Source: Actinomycetota bacterium
Lineage (GTDB): Bacteria; Actinomycetota; Thermoleophilia; Gaiellales; Gaiellaceae
Assembly: GCA_003152275.1 (NCBI GenBank)
Contig: PLZU01000020.1
Span: 1-56,371 of the forward strand
Length of the DNA: 56,371 nt
Direction: 5' to 3'
Shown here: positions 7,555 through 15,714 of the stretch, in pieces
How positions within the stretch are numbered: the stretch's first letter is position 1
Layout of the letters: the number at the start of each line of letters is the position of its first letter
The notes under the pieces: generated by a model
Told to the model about the DNA's origin: nothing
The model's input: only the letters and a program-made list of their open reading frames with translations
Databases searched by the model: none
Program-made: the position numbers and the translations under genes

Positions 7555-8505
7555 ATGGAGCGTGATAGATGGCTGGGGGTCGAACTGCGGCATCTCGCCG
7601 CTCTCGAGGCCGTCGGCCGCACGCGATCCTTTGGCGCCGCGGCCCGCGAGCTCGGCTACACCCAGTCCGCCGTCAGCCAGCAGATCGCGCAACTCGAGCG
7701 CAACGTCGGCCAGCGGCTCGTCGACCGCCCCGGCGGCCCCAGGCGCGTCGATCTGACCGACGCAGGCCGGCTGCTCCTACGGCACGCGGACGCGATCGTC
7801 GCTCAGCTCGACGCCGCTCAGGCAGACATGGCCGCGTTCGCCGAGGGCGCGGCCGGCCCCCTGCGCGTCGGGATCTTTCAGAGCGTCGGCGCCCGCATCC
7901 TCCCCGGCCTGCTCCGCCGCTTCAAGAAGGAGTGGCCGCGGGTGGACGTCAGCGTTCGCGAGGAGATCGACGCAGCGGACCTCCTGCGCTTGCTCGAGCA
8001 CGGCGAGCTCGACCTCACCTTTGCCGACATGCCGCTGCCGGAAGGCCCCTTCGAAGCGGAAGAGGTTCTGCGCGACCCGTACGTGCTGCTCGTCCAGGCG
8101 GGCTCGGAGCTCGCCGAGCGCGAGAGCGCGCCGCCGCTCCGGGAGCTCAGCGGCATCCCCATCGTCACGTGGCGGCACGTCGGCCAGCCGGAGACCTACC
8201 TGCGCGGGCGCGTACCGGATCTCAACATCGTCTTCCGCAGCGACGACAACGGAACGCTCGTCGGCCTCGTCGCCGAGGGGCTCGGCGTCGCGGTCGTGCC
8301 GCAACTCGTCGTCAACCCGCGCAACCCGGCGTACCGTGCGCTCCCGTTCGGCAACCGCATCCCGCCGCGGCACCTCGCGATCGTGTGGCATCGCGATCGG
8401 TTCCGGTCGGCGGCGGCGGAGTCGTTCGTCGAGCTCGCGAAGAGCTTGACTACCGAACCGTCCAGCGGGTCGGCGGCCAGTACGTCGCGACGACGGGACC
8501 GATGA
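7555..8505 (+). CDS. LysR-family transcriptional regulator
   Basis: DNA-binding regulator with an N-terminal winged helix (LRHLAALEAVGRTRSFGAAARELGYTQSAVSQQIAQLE, residues about 10-45 as the recognition region) and a periplasmic-binding-protein-like effector domain (from about residue 90, GPLRVGIFQSVGARILPGLL). Length 316 residues is typical. ATG 7555 is chosen; a TTG two codons upstream (7549) is an alternative. Divergent to the EamA transporter with an AT-rich dyad between them, the classic regulator-target arrangement. Its last 56 bases overlap lepB on the opposite strand. Confidence 0.92.
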   Translation: MERDRWLGVELRHLAALEAVGRTRSFGAAARELGYTQSAVSQQIAQLERNVGQRLVDRPGGPRRVDLTDAGRLLLRHADAIVAQLDAAQADMAAFAEGAAGPLRVGIFQSVGARILPGLLRRFKKEWPRVDVSVREEIDAADLLRLLEHGELDLTFADMPLPEGPFEAEEVLRDPYVLLVQAGSELAERESAPPLRELSGIPIVTWRHVGQPETYLRGRVPDLNIVFRSDDNGTLVGLVAEGLGVAVVPQLVVNPRNPAYRALPFGNRIPPRHLAIVWHRDRFRSAAAESFVELAKSLTTEPSSGSAASTSRRRDR

Positions 8506-9010
8506 ACGCACTGCGCGGAACCGTCCCCCACGTCCGCGAGTCGCACGAGCCGAGCCGGTTGTCGCCCATCATGAAGTACTGCTTCGGGCCGTCCCTCGGC
8601 CACGTCTTCGTCACCGAATCGCGGGAGTAGAACGAGAGATACGGCTCGTTCAGCTTCTTGCCGTCGACGTAGAAGACGCCCGAGCGCTCCGACACCTGCT
8701 CTCCGGGAAGCCCGATCACGCGCTTCAGGTAGGTACCGCCCTCCGTACAGAGCCTGCGAGCGCGGGCGGGCGCGTGGAAGACCGCGATCTCGTAGCGCTC
8801 CGGATTGCGGAACCGATAGATGATCTTCGCGACGAGCACGCGGTCGTTGAACGACGCGGTACAGCCGATGCCTGGTCTTGCGCAGAGGAGCGTCGGCTCC
8901 ATGGACGAGGTCGGCACGCGGAACGGCTGTGCGATCTCGGTCTCGAAGATGAGGACGAAGAGTCCCGCCAGCGCAAGCGTCAGCACCCATTCGACGACTG
9001 TGCGGCGCAT
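8450..9010 (-). CDS. lepB: signal peptidase I
   Basis: Membrane-anchored serine protease that removes signal peptides from exported proteins. One N-terminal membrane helix (VVEWVLTLALAGLFVLIFETE) is followed by the catalytic serine S36 in PTSSMEPT and the general-base lysine K96 in YLKRVIGLPGE; the conserved box MGDNRLGSCDSRTWG is near the end. 186 residues, a single-helix form typical of Gram-positives. The 3' end overlaps the 3' end of lysR by 56 bases. Confidence 0.95.
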   Translation of the reverse strand: MRRTVVEWVLTLALAGLFVLIFETEIAQPFRVPTSSMEPTLLCARPGIGCTASFNDRVLVAKIIYRFRNPERYEIAVFHAPARARRLCTEGGTYLKRVIGLPGEQVSERSGVFYVDGKKLNEPYLSFYSRDSVTKTWPRDGPKQYFMMGDNRLGSCDSRTWGTVPRSAFIGPVVATYWPPTRWTVR

Positions 9011-9034
9011 CGACCGCAGGGTAGCCGCGGCTAC

Positions 9035-9547
9035 TCAGTAGCCGAGATCGTCGCCGGCACCGTCGCTGCCAGGGCCGATGCCGGCCCCGACGACGGTCTC
9101 CTGCGACCGCTCGTGCAGCCGCTCCCGGCCGCGGCGCACCGCGGTGAGGAAGCGGTCGAGATTGACCTCGAGTGACGCGAGCATCGAGTCGGCCCAGTCC
9201 TCCATCTCGAGGCGCGCCTCACGCGCTTCTCGGCGGGCCTCGTCGACGATGTCCTGCGCCTGTCGCTCGGCGATCTTGACGATCTCGGTCTGCGACGCTT
9301 CACGCACCGCCTGCTCACGCGCCTCGGCGAGCAGCCGGTCGACCTCCCGCTTCGCCTCCGCGAGCATCTCCTGGCGCTCCTTGACGATCCAGCGCGCCTG
9401 TTTGATCTCTTCGGGGATGGTCGCGCGCATCTGATCGAGGATGTCGTAGATCTCCTCGCGGTCGATGCGGACCTGGTCGGTGAGGGGGACGGCCTTCGCG
9501 TTGTGCACGAGGTCGTCGAGCTTGTCGATCAGAACGAGTACGTCCAT
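9035..9547 (-). CDS. conserved coiled-coil protein
   Basis: 170-residue hydrophilic protein with no signal peptide or membrane segment. The N-terminal part (MDVLVLIDKLDDLVHNAKAVPL) and the REEIYDILDQMRATIPEEIKQARWIVKERQ stretch match a family I recall as strongly conserved in actinobacteria, often loosely annotated as ATPase or DivIVA-like. Residues about 50-145 are a long charged coiled coil rich in Ala, Glu and Arg. Its position between coaD and lepB agrees with the usual actinobacterial gene order. Function unknown; a structural role at the cell envelope or division site is only a guess. Confidence 0.75.
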   Translation of the reverse strand: MDVLVLIDKLDDLVHNAKAVPLTDQVRIDREEIYDILDQMRATIPEEIKQARWIVKERQEMLAEAKREVDRLLAEAREQAVREASQTEIVKIAERQAQDIVDEARREAREARLEMEDWADSMLASLEVNLDRFLTAVRRGRERLHERSQETVVGAGIGPGSDGAGDDLGY

Positions 9548-9596
9548 AGCGTGGAAGTCTAGCTTCGGCGGTCGGCGGATCGGTCCTGCAAGCGGC

Positions 9597-10112
9597 TCAG
9601 TCCCCGGGATTCTCAGGCGTCCCGGGCCGCCCGGCCGGGAAGAGCTCCTTGAACCGCTTCGCGACGGGATCCGGAACGAGGCCGGAGATGTCGCCGCCGA
9701 ACGTGGCGATCTCCTTGACGCCGCTCGACGAGACGAAGCTCACCGACGTGCTCGCCATCACGTAGACGGTCTCGACGTCGGGTGCGAGGTGCCGGTTCAG
9801 CTGGTTCATCTGGAACTCCCACTCGAAGTCCGAGATGACACGCAGCCCTTTCACGATCGCCTTCGCCTGCCACTTGTGCGCAAACTCGACGACAAGCTCT
9901 CGGAACACGTCGATCTCGACGTTGTCGAGCTTCCCCACCGCATAGCGCAAAAACGCGACCCGCTCGTCAATGGTGAACATCGGCTGCTTGTGCACTGGAC
10001 TGCCAACGACGCCGACGACGACCCGGTCGAAGATGCCTGCGGCACGCGTGATCACGTCGACGTGACCGTTCGTCACCGGGTCGTACGAGCCGGGGCAGAT
10101 CGCGGTGATCAC
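9597..10112 (-). CDS. coaD: phosphopantetheine adenylyltransferase
   Basis: Transfers AMP to 4'-phosphopantetheine, the fourth step of coenzyme A synthesis. The nucleotidyltransferase motif is CPGSYDPVTNGHVDVI, followed by VKGLRVISDFEWEFQMNQLNR and STSVSFVSSSGVKEIA. The GTG start at 10112 overlaps the rsmD stop (GTGA), giving 171 residues, normal length plus a short Pro/Gly-rich tail. The frame is open further upstream, but that part is antisense-like filler over rsmD. Confidence 0.95.
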   Translation of the reverse strand: MITAICPGSYDPVTNGHVDVITRAAGIFDRVVVGVVGSPVHKQPMFTIDERVAFLRYAVGKLDNVEIDVFRELVVEFAHKWQAKAIVKGLRVISDFEWEFQMNQLNRHLAPDVETVYVMASTSVSFVSSSGVKEIATFGGDISGLVPDPVAKRFKELFPAGRPGTPENPGD

Positions 10113-10645
10113 TCGGCTGCTCCGTACACCGTGATCCGCGCCGAGCCGTATTTGCGACTCGTTCGCTGCGCGAGCGGCAGCTCGGGCTCGACCCGCGCGT
10201 CGGTCTCGACGACGACGACCCCGTCCACGGCGAGCACGGACGGGAGATAGCGCGCGAGTTTTGGCTGAATGTCGGCGTACATGTCGTAGGGCGGGTCGAC
10301 CAGCACGAGATCGTACTTCCTGCCGGAACCTGCTTCCATCGCGAGGGCGGTGACGGCGTCCTGGCGGAGGACCGTGCCGGATAGGCGGAGCTTGTCGAGA
10401 TTTCGCTCTATCGTGCGCACTGCGTCGCCGTCCCACTCGACGAAGACGGCCTTCGCCGCGCCGCGGGACAGCGCCTCGAGCCCCATCGCGCCCGAGCCGG
10501 CATACAGATCGAGCACGGCCGCTCCATCGACGGGCCCGAGGATGTTGAAGACGTTCTCGCGCACTCGATCCGAGGTCGGCCGGGTGTCGCGCCCGCGCGG
10601 CGCCTGAATCGTGTGCCCCCTGTGGGAGCCGGCGATGATCCGCAT
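10109..10645 (-). CDS. rsmD: 16S rRNA (guanine(966)-N2)-methyltransferase
   Basis: Methylates G966 of 16S rRNA. The start MRIIAGSHRG and TRPTSDRVRENVFNIL are signatures of the family; the SAM site is VLDLYAGSGAMGLEALSRGA (about 45-63) and the catalytic DPPY tetrad is at 117-120. 178 residues, normal. It overlaps coaD by four bases, the standard rsmD-coaD coupling, and starts 10 bases after the stop of an exported beta-propeller gene. Confidence 0.94.
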   Translation of the reverse strand: MRIIAGSHRGHTIQAPRGRDTRPTSDRVRENVFNILGPVDGAAVLDLYAGSGAMGLEALSRGAAKAVFVEWDGDAVRTIERNLDKLRLSGTVLRQDAVTALAMEAGSGRKYDLVLVDPPYDMYADIQPKLARYLPSVLAVDGVVVVETDARVEPELPLAQRTSRKYGSARITVYGAAE

Positions 10646-10655
10646 GGGCCAGAGA

Positions 10656-11549
10656 CTAAGCCGCGTCGTGACAGGACGGGGCGACGCGTGTGCGCCGGAG
10701 GACCCGGCCGCCGGCGTCGAGCACGCAGAGCGTGCCCTCGTTGAGTGACGGTGTGAGCACGCGGTCGGCCAGGAACTGCACGTTGTACGAACCGACCGGG
10801 ATCCTGGTCGTGTGCAGCAAGCGCGCGGTCGCCTCGTCATAGACGCGGAGCGTGCCTTCGTCGCCGCTCGTCACGAATGCGCGGCCGGCGAGGAACGTCA
10901 CATGCTGTGGCGCCGCATCGGCGGCGAGGATCCGCCCGTGGGCGGAGATTCGCCGATCCTCGCCGGCGGTCACCCAGATACGGCCGCTCGGCGCGAAGCC
11001 GACGTCATGCGCGGCGAAGGGCGGCTTGACGTACTCGCGCAGCCGCGGCCGCGTCGAATCTTCGACGTCGACGACGGCGATCTGCGGCGACGCCGTGCCG
11101 AGCCCGACCCAGAGCGTGCGCCCGTCGGGCGAGATCGAGAGGTGGCGCGGCCACATCCGAAGCGGCAGGCGGGCGACGACCTCCCCGCGGCCGACATCGA
11201 CGACCGCGAGGTCGATACGCCCGGAGTCGGTGACGAACGCGTAGCGCCCATCCCGCGATGCTGCGGTGTACCGCGGCTCCTCGAAGCTGTCGAGGACGTG
11301 GCGCACGGACAGACCGTCGAGCACGCTGACCGCACCCACGGCCGTGTGCGTGACGACGACGACGTCACCGACACGCTGGACGCTGCGCGGATCGGGGCGG
11401 GTGGGGATCCGGTGCAGCACGATGCCGTGGACCGTGTCGACGACTGCGACGTGCGCTTCAGTATCCGCCGTGACATACGCGAGCGGTACGCCCGCGCGCA
11501 GCGCGAACGGCGCCACCGCGGCGGCAAGCAGAAATCTCCGCCGATCCAT
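10656..11549 (-). CDS. exported beta-propeller (YVTN-type) protein
   Basis: 297 residues. The start MDRRRFLLAAAVAPFALRAG is a twin-arginine-like or Sec signal peptide. The rest is a series of about six or seven repeats of roughly 40 residues with the YVTN/NHL pattern (AVVDTVHGIVLHRIP, VSVLDGLSVRHVLD, LAVVDVGRGEVVARLPL, LSISPDGRTLWVGLG, RVYDEATARLLHT), so a seven-blade propeller outside the membrane is likely. No catalytic motif is visible; binding or scaffold function is possible. It sits between recG and rsmD with gaps of 12 and 10 bases, in an otherwise housekeeping operon. Confidence 0.8.
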   Translation of the reverse strand: MDRRRFLLAAAVAPFALRAGVPLAYVTADTEAHVAVVDTVHGIVLHRIPTRPDPRSVQRVGDVVVVTHTAVGAVSVLDGLSVRHVLDSFEEPRYTAASRDGRYAFVTDSGRIDLAVVDVGRGEVVARLPLRMWPRHLSISPDGRTLWVGLGTASPQIAVVDVEDSTRPRLREYVKPPFAAHDVGFAPSGRIWVTAGEDRRISAHGRILAADAAPQHVTFLAGRAFVTSGDEGTLRVYDEATARLLHTTRIPVGSYNVQFLADRVLTPSLNEGTLCVLDAGGRVLRRTRVAPSCHDAA

Positions 11550-11561
11550 ACAGGCGATACG

Positions 11562-13646
11562 TCAGGCGAGCGCGCCGGGGTCCGTCTCGGCGAACAGCAC
11601 ATCCACGGCGTCCTGGAGCGGACCCGGCGCTGAGACGAGCTCGAGCGAGACCGTCCGGGCTCGTTCGAGCAGCTGCCGGTCGTTGCGGATGTGAGCGAAA
11701 TGGAGGTCGGTCGCCCCGTGCTGGCGCGTCCCGAGCAGCTGGCCGCCGCCGCGCAGGTCGAGGTCGACCTCGGCGAGCTTAAAGCCGTCGGTGGTCGCGA
11801 CGAGCGATTCGAGGCGCTGTTGCGCCGTTTCGGTCAGCTCCTCTTTCGTACGCGATACGAGCAGGCAGTAGGACTGCTCCGCTCCGCGCCCGACCCGGCC
11901 CCGGAGCTGGTGCAGCTGCGCGAGACCGAAGCGGTCCGCCTCCTGCACGATCATCACGGTCGCGTTCGAAACGTCGACGCCGACCTCGATCACCGTCGTC
12001 GCGACGAGCACGTCGAGCTCGCCGGCGTTGAAGTCGGCCATCACGGCGCGGCGCACATCCGGCTTCAGCCGGCCATGGAGGCAACCGACGCGGAAGTCGC
12101 GAAGCTCGGCGCGACGGAGCCGCTCCGCCTCGTCCTCCGCGGCACGAGCGAGCGTCGTCTCCGACGCTTCGACGAGCGGGCACACGACGTACGCCTGTCT
12201 TCCCTCGCGCAGCAGCCTCGTCAGCCGCTCGTATGCCTCGGAGGCGCGCCCTTCGTCGATCCAGCTCGTGATGATCGGCTTGCGGTCCGCCGGCGGTTTC
12301 GCGATCTCGGAGACCGCGAGATCGCCGTAGACCGTGAGTGCGAGCGTGCGCGGAATCGGTGTCGCGGTCATGTGCAGCACGTGCGGGGCACGGCCCTGGG
12401 TCAGTGCCTTGCGCTGCTCGACGCCGAACCGGTGCTGCTCGTCGACGACGGCGACCGCCAGATCGCGGAGCTCGACGCCTTCCTGAATCAGCGCGTGCGT
12501 GCCGACGACGACGTCCGCGCCTAGCGCCGCCGCGCGCGTCTTCTTCGGCGACGCGCTCGTGAGGAGCGCACAGGTGACGCCGAGCTCCGCGCAGATGCCT
12601 TCGATCGTCAAGAAGTGCTGCTCCGCGAGCGTCTCGGTGGGAGCCATCAGCGCACCCTGCCGACCGTGCTCGACCGCACGCAGCAACGCGTAGAGCGCGA
12701 CGACCGTCTTGCCGGAGCCGACATCGCCCTGCAGTAATCGCTGCATGGGAATCGTGCGCTCGAGGTCGGCGTCGATCTCCCGCACCGCCTGCTCCTGGTA
12801 CGGAGTGAGTGAGAACGGCAGCGTCTTGCGGTAACGCTCGATCAGCTCGCCAGGCGCGCCGAGTGACGGTGCGAGCGTGCGCTCACGTTCCGCCGCGCGT
12901 CGGGCGATGCCGATCTGGAGCAGGAGGAGCTCCTCGAACGCGAGCCTCTGCCGCCCGGTCTCGGCCTCGTGCTCGGACGCCGGATGGTGGATCACGAACA
13001 GCGCGTCGCGCTTCAGCGGCATCGCCTCGCGATCGCGCAGTTCGGCCGGTAGCGGGTCGAAGTAGTCGACCACGTGCCCGAGCGCGTGTGCGACGAGCGT
13101 GCGCAGCCGCTTCGGGGTGATCTCCTCGCTCGCGGGGTAGACGGGCGCGAAGTCAGCGGTCGCCTCGCCCTCGCCGACATCGTACGACTTGACGTCGAAG
13201 CCGTACTTGCCGGGCTTGCCGCGCAGCCGCACCCGCACGCCCGGCTTCAGCTGATCGGCGACCCACGGCTGGTTGAACCACGTTGCCGTGACCGGGACTG
13301 TCCCGTCAGAAACACGTGCAGTCACGAGCGTGCGCCGGCCGCGAAGCGGTCGCTTGGCGACGTTGAGAACCTCGCCGACGATCACGACCTCCTCCGTGCT
13401 GCCGCCGAGCGCGGCGATCGCGACCTCGTCGGCCGCCGACTCGTACCGGCGGGGACGATGCTCGAGCAGGTCGCGCACCGTGTCCAAACCGAGCTTCGCG
13501 AGCTTCCGCTTTAGCGTGATCCCGACGCCCGGCAGCGCGTCGAGCCCGAGGTCGAGACGCTCCGGTTGCGGGCGTCCGCGCGTGGCAGGCCAGGCCTGGG
13601 GTTGGTCCAGGCTGGCGAAGACCGTCTGTCGACGGGACGTGATCAT
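11562..13646 (-). CDS. recG: ATP-dependent DNA helicase RecG
   Basis: Branch-migrating helicase that rescues stalled replication forks. The wedge/OB domain is at about 85-180 (GEVLNVAKRPLRGRRTLVTARVSDG), Walker A GDVGSGKT at 307-314, the DEQH box near 401-405 and MTATPIPRTLA follows; the second RecA lobe ends with QLRGRVGRG and the RecG-specific region FKLAEVDLDLRGGGQLLGTRQ. The ATG at 13646 gives 694 residues, normal for the family. The same frame runs on to 14237 but this adds unrelated Arg-rich sequence antisense-like to the next gene and is rejected. Confidence 0.95.
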   Translation of the reverse strand: MITSRRQTVFASLDQPQAWPATRGRPQPERLDLGLDALPGVGITLKRKLAKLGLDTVRDLLEHRPRRYESAADEVAIAALGGSTEEVVIVGEVLNVAKRPLRGRRTLVTARVSDGTVPVTATWFNQPWVADQLKPGVRVRLRGKPGKYGFDVKSYDVGEGEATADFAPVYPASEEITPKRLRTLVAHALGHVVDYFDPLPAELRDREAMPLKRDALFVIHHPASEHEAETGRQRLAFEELLLLQIGIARRAAERERTLAPSLGAPGELIERYRKTLPFSLTPYQEQAVREIDADLERTIPMQRLLQGDVGSGKTVVALYALLRAVEHGRQGALMAPTETLAEQHFLTIEGICAELGVTCALLTSASPKKTRAAALGADVVVGTHALIQEGVELRDLAVAVVDEQHRFGVEQRKALTQGRAPHVLHMTATPIPRTLALTVYGDLAVSEIAKPPADRKPIITSWIDEGRASEAYERLTRLLREGRQAYVVCPLVEASETTLARAAEDEAERLRRAELRDFRVGCLHGRLKPDVRRAVMADFNAGELDVLVATTVIEVGVDVSNATVMIVQEADRFGLAQLHQLRGRVGRGAEQSYCLLVSRTKEELTETAQQRLESLVATTDGFKLAEVDLDLRGGGQLLGTRQHGATDLHFAHIRNDRQLLERARTVSLELVSAPGPLQDAVDVLFAETDPGALA

Positions 13647-13693
13647 CGTGCTCGGCGCCAGAGCGTGTCGCACCTTAGAGGCGGAGACGGACG

Positions 13694-14257
13694 TCAGGCG
13701 GCCAAGGCTGCCGGCGCGCGGGCGACGGTCGGCATTCTCGATACGAGCAACCGGTAGAACGTCAGCCAGAGCACCGGCCCGGCCGCGACGAGCGCGAGCA
13801 GCGGGCCGCCGAGACCTCGAAGGTCGGTGCCGACGAGGAGCGCGTGGCCGAGCGACAGCCCGAACGCGCCGAAGCTCGCGTAGTGGAGACGGCGCCAACC
13901 TCTCTGGCCGATCCACTTCCGCAGCCGGAAGGACGTCGCGAGCGCGAGGCTGAGCCAGCCGGCAACGACACCGGCTGCGACCGCGCCCGTCTTCCACGGC
14001 GCGGCGAACGGAACGAGGGTAGCTGCGAGACCGAAGTGGAGCACCGGGTCGAACAGGACCGCGCCCATGTGCAGTGCGATCATCGAGAGCCCCGTCCACG
14101 CGAGCGTCCGGTGCAGCCCGAGCAATGACTTCTGGCGCTTCGGACCGAGCAGGCGCGTGCTCATCGCGAGGCCGAGCCAGACCGAGAGCGTGAGCAGGCC
14201 GAAAGCGACGAGCCCTGCTGCCCGGGCGATGAGCCACGCGATCGGAAGCGTCGTCAT
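13694..14257 (-). CDS. ferric-reductase-like/MsrQ-type heme membrane protein (left arm)
   Basis: 187-residue integral membrane protein with about five or six helices. Four histidines sit in two helices at positions H49, H63, H125 and H138 (LGLHRTLAW, IALHMGAV, RRLHYASFG, SLGHALLVGTDL), the pattern expected for two b-type hemes as in MsrQ and ferric reductase transmembrane domains. No FAD/NAD domain is attached. It overlaps the apbE stop by one base (TGATG). The right-arm copy at 19429-19995 has the same four histidines at almost the same numbers. Inferred role: carrying electrons across the membrane to flavin carriers made by the adjacent ApbE. Confidence 0.85.
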   Translation of the reverse strand: MTTLPIAWLIARAAGLVAFGLLTLSVWLGLAMSTRLLGPKRQKSLLGLHRTLAWTGLSMIALHMGAVLFDPVLHFGLAATLVPFAAPWKTGAVAAGVVAGWLSLALATSFRLRKWIGQRGWRRLHYASFGAFGLSLGHALLVGTDLRGLGGPLLALVAAGPVLWLTFYRLLVSRMPTVARAPAALAA

Positions 14258-15213
14258 CAGGCGGCCCTCACGAGCACGCGCGTTCGCGCGAGCGGCAACG
14301 CTCCCAGCCCGAACGGCTCGCCGACGTGAGGCACGACGAGCGCGGCGATCTGCGGGTTCGCCACGACGTGGGCGCGCGCGTCGGCCGGGCTCGAGATCGC
14401 GAGAGCGGTGGCGTGAGCCTCCGCCTCCGCAGCGTGCCCTGCGACGACCGTGACGGCGAGGGGGCCCGGCTTTGCCGGCTCGCCGGTCGCGGGGTCGATC
14501 AGGTGGTGGAGCGAGCGGCCCGGGCCGAAGCGCCGGACGTCGCGTCCGGAGGTCGCGACGCCACCTCCGGAGAGGAGCAGCCGGCCGGCGGTAGCGCCGG
14601 GCGACCGCGGGTCGAGCACGTCGATCCGCCATGGGCCGCCCTCCGGCGTCGAGCCCCAGAGGGCGAGATCGCCGCCGAGATCGACGAGCGCCCCCGGCAG
14701 GCTAGGCCACGCGTCCCGCATCGCCTCGAGCGCGCGTGCAGCCGCATAGCCCTTGCCGATGCCGCCGAGGTCGAGCGCGGCGCCCGCGTCGATGCGCGCC
14801 CGAACGCCGTGCTCGTCCACCTCGACGGCCGCTCCCGCACGCCAGCCATCAGTTTGTCGCGGCGGGCGCTCCTCGAGCAGCTCGAAGGAGCGGTCGTATC
14901 CCGCAGCGACGAGCGCCGGGAGAACTGTTGGATCGAAACGGCCGCGTGTCGCGACGCGCGCGTGGAGGGCAAGCCGAAGCGCCTCGACGAGGCGCACATC
15001 GACCGCGACCCAGGAGCCCGCGTCGCGGTTCAGCCGCGAGAGGTCGCTCGACGGATCGAACCGTGAGAGGGCAGCCTCGCACGCAGCAACCTCCGCGTGC
15101 GCGGCGGTAAGGGCCCGCCGCGCACGCCGCAGGTCGGCACCGCCTGCCGTGACGGCCGCGCTGCAGTCGGTGCCGACCGCACGGAACGCGATGCGCTCGA
15201 GGTGCGCGCTCAT
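14257..15213 (-). CDS. apbE: FAD:protein FMN transferase, ApbE family (left arm)
   Basis: Attaches FMN covalently to threonine or serine of exported redox proteins. Family marks: F-R-A-V-G-T-D near the start, SRFDPSSDLSRLNRDAG, the LDLGGIGKGYAAARALE box and HHLIDPATGEPA with the metal-binding Asp. 318 residues. No obvious signal peptide is seen at the N-terminus. The ATG start at 15213 overlaps the stop of the small membrane protein upstream (ATGA). Paralogue of the right-arm copy at 18587-19432, but clearly divergent. The classical FMN-binding substrate domain is not encoded nearby, so the small proteins next to it are the likely targets. Confidence 0.92.
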   Translation of the reverse strand: MSAHLERIAFRAVGTDCSAAVTAGGADLRRARRALTAAHAEVAACEAALSRFDPSSDLSRLNRDAGSWVAVDVRLVEALRLALHARVATRGRFDPTVLPALVAAGYDRSFELLEERPPRQTDGWRAGAAVEVDEHGVRARIDAGAALDLGGIGKGYAAARALEAMRDAWPSLPGALVDLGGDLALWGSTPEGGPWRIDVLDPRSPGATAGRLLLSGGGVATSGRDVRRFGPGRSLHHLIDPATGEPAKPGPLAVTVVAGHAAEAEAHATALAISSPADARAHVVANPQIAALVVPHVGEPFGLGALPLARTRVLVRAA

Positions 15214-15431
15214 CGCGGCACTCCGGAGGTCTGGGTCGTCGCGTGCGACGCGCCGAGAGCAGCGGGCTGAACGACGACGAACTGACGCTTGCCGTTCGGC
15301 GTCTGGACGACGATCGTGCGCGCGGCAGCCTGAGGGGGCGGTGCCGGCGCCGGGCGATGCGACCAGGCAAGGACGGCGACGATCGCCAACATCGCCCAGA
15401 CGGAGAGGACGACGGACCAGATGCGCTGCAT
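15210..15431 (-). CDS. small membrane-anchored protein sB' (left arm)
   Basis: 73 residues: one N-terminal membrane helix (VVLSVWAMLAIVAVLAW), then a Pro/Ala-rich stretch (HRPAPAPPPQAAAR), a short strand-like part (TIVVQTPNGKRQFVVVQP) and a C-terminus ASHATTQTSGVPR. Position, topology and the C-terminal T-Q-T-S match protein sB of the right arm (T-R-T-S), although the two are otherwise hardly alike. It overlaps its neighbours by 1 and 4 bases. Not a recognised family; a possible target of ApbE, which is inference. Confidence 0.75.
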   Translation of the reverse strand: MQRIWSVVLSVWAMLAIVAVLAWSHRPAPAPPPQAAARTIVVQTPNGKRQFVVVQPAALGASHATTQTSGVPR

Positions 15432-15601
15432 CAGTCTCCCTCCCCTCGCGGCGCCTGCGGCTGGGCCGCCTGCACAATCGACGCCGGCAAAGCCTGCGAA
15501 GACTGCGCGGTGTGGGTGATGCCGAGAATCGCCGCGCCGCCGGTGAGCACGGTCGCGGCCAGCACGGCAGCGAGCGAAAGAGCGTTGCGACGAGTGTTCA
15601 T
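15431..15601 (-). CDS. small exported protein sA' (left arm, 56 aa)
   Basis: Short gene translated directly from the sequence: MNTRRNALSLAAVLAATV..., a hydrophobic segment ending near THTAQ, then an Ala/Gln/Pro-rich tail ending APRGEGD. It has a clear ribosome-binding site (AGGAGG, 7 bases before the ATG at 15601) and its stop overlaps the sB' start (TGATG). It resembles right-arm sA in the M-N start, single signal/anchor helix and the THT just after it. First gene of the left arm, about 70 bases downstream of the shared 36-bp operator. Confidence 0.7.
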   Translation of the reverse strand: MNTRRNALSLAAVLAATVLTGGAAILGITHTAQSSQALPASIVQAAQPQAPRGEGD

Positions 15602-15673
15602 GCGATTGCCTCCTGGTTTGGCGTGACGTCTCGTTTCTACGCCGCCGTGACCCAGGGGCGGGACAACTCGTGC

Positions 15674-15709
15674 CCAGGGATTGGTGCGCGAACGGAAAAG
15701 GTTTGGTAA
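15674..15709 (-). promoter_or_regulatory. 36-bp bipartite operator/promoter, left arm
   Basis: On the minus strand this reads TTACCAAACCTTT, 12 variable bases, then CCAATCCCTGG. The same two boxes with the same 12-base spacer occur at 17781-17816 before the right arm. The CCAAACC and CCAATCC cores are 22 bases apart, two helix turns, as expected for a tandem response-regulator dimer site. It lies between the histidine kinase stop and sA'. Likely bound by the regulator encoded at 17079-17738; the boxes may also overlap the promoter. Confidence 0.7.
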
Positions 15710-15714
15710 GCCCG

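Noticed and set aside
13647-14237. Upstream extension of recG frame by about 200 residues
   Set aside because: The extra part is Arg/Ala/Pro-rich, overlaps the heme membrane protein gene and matches nothing in RecG; the family-like start is at 13646.
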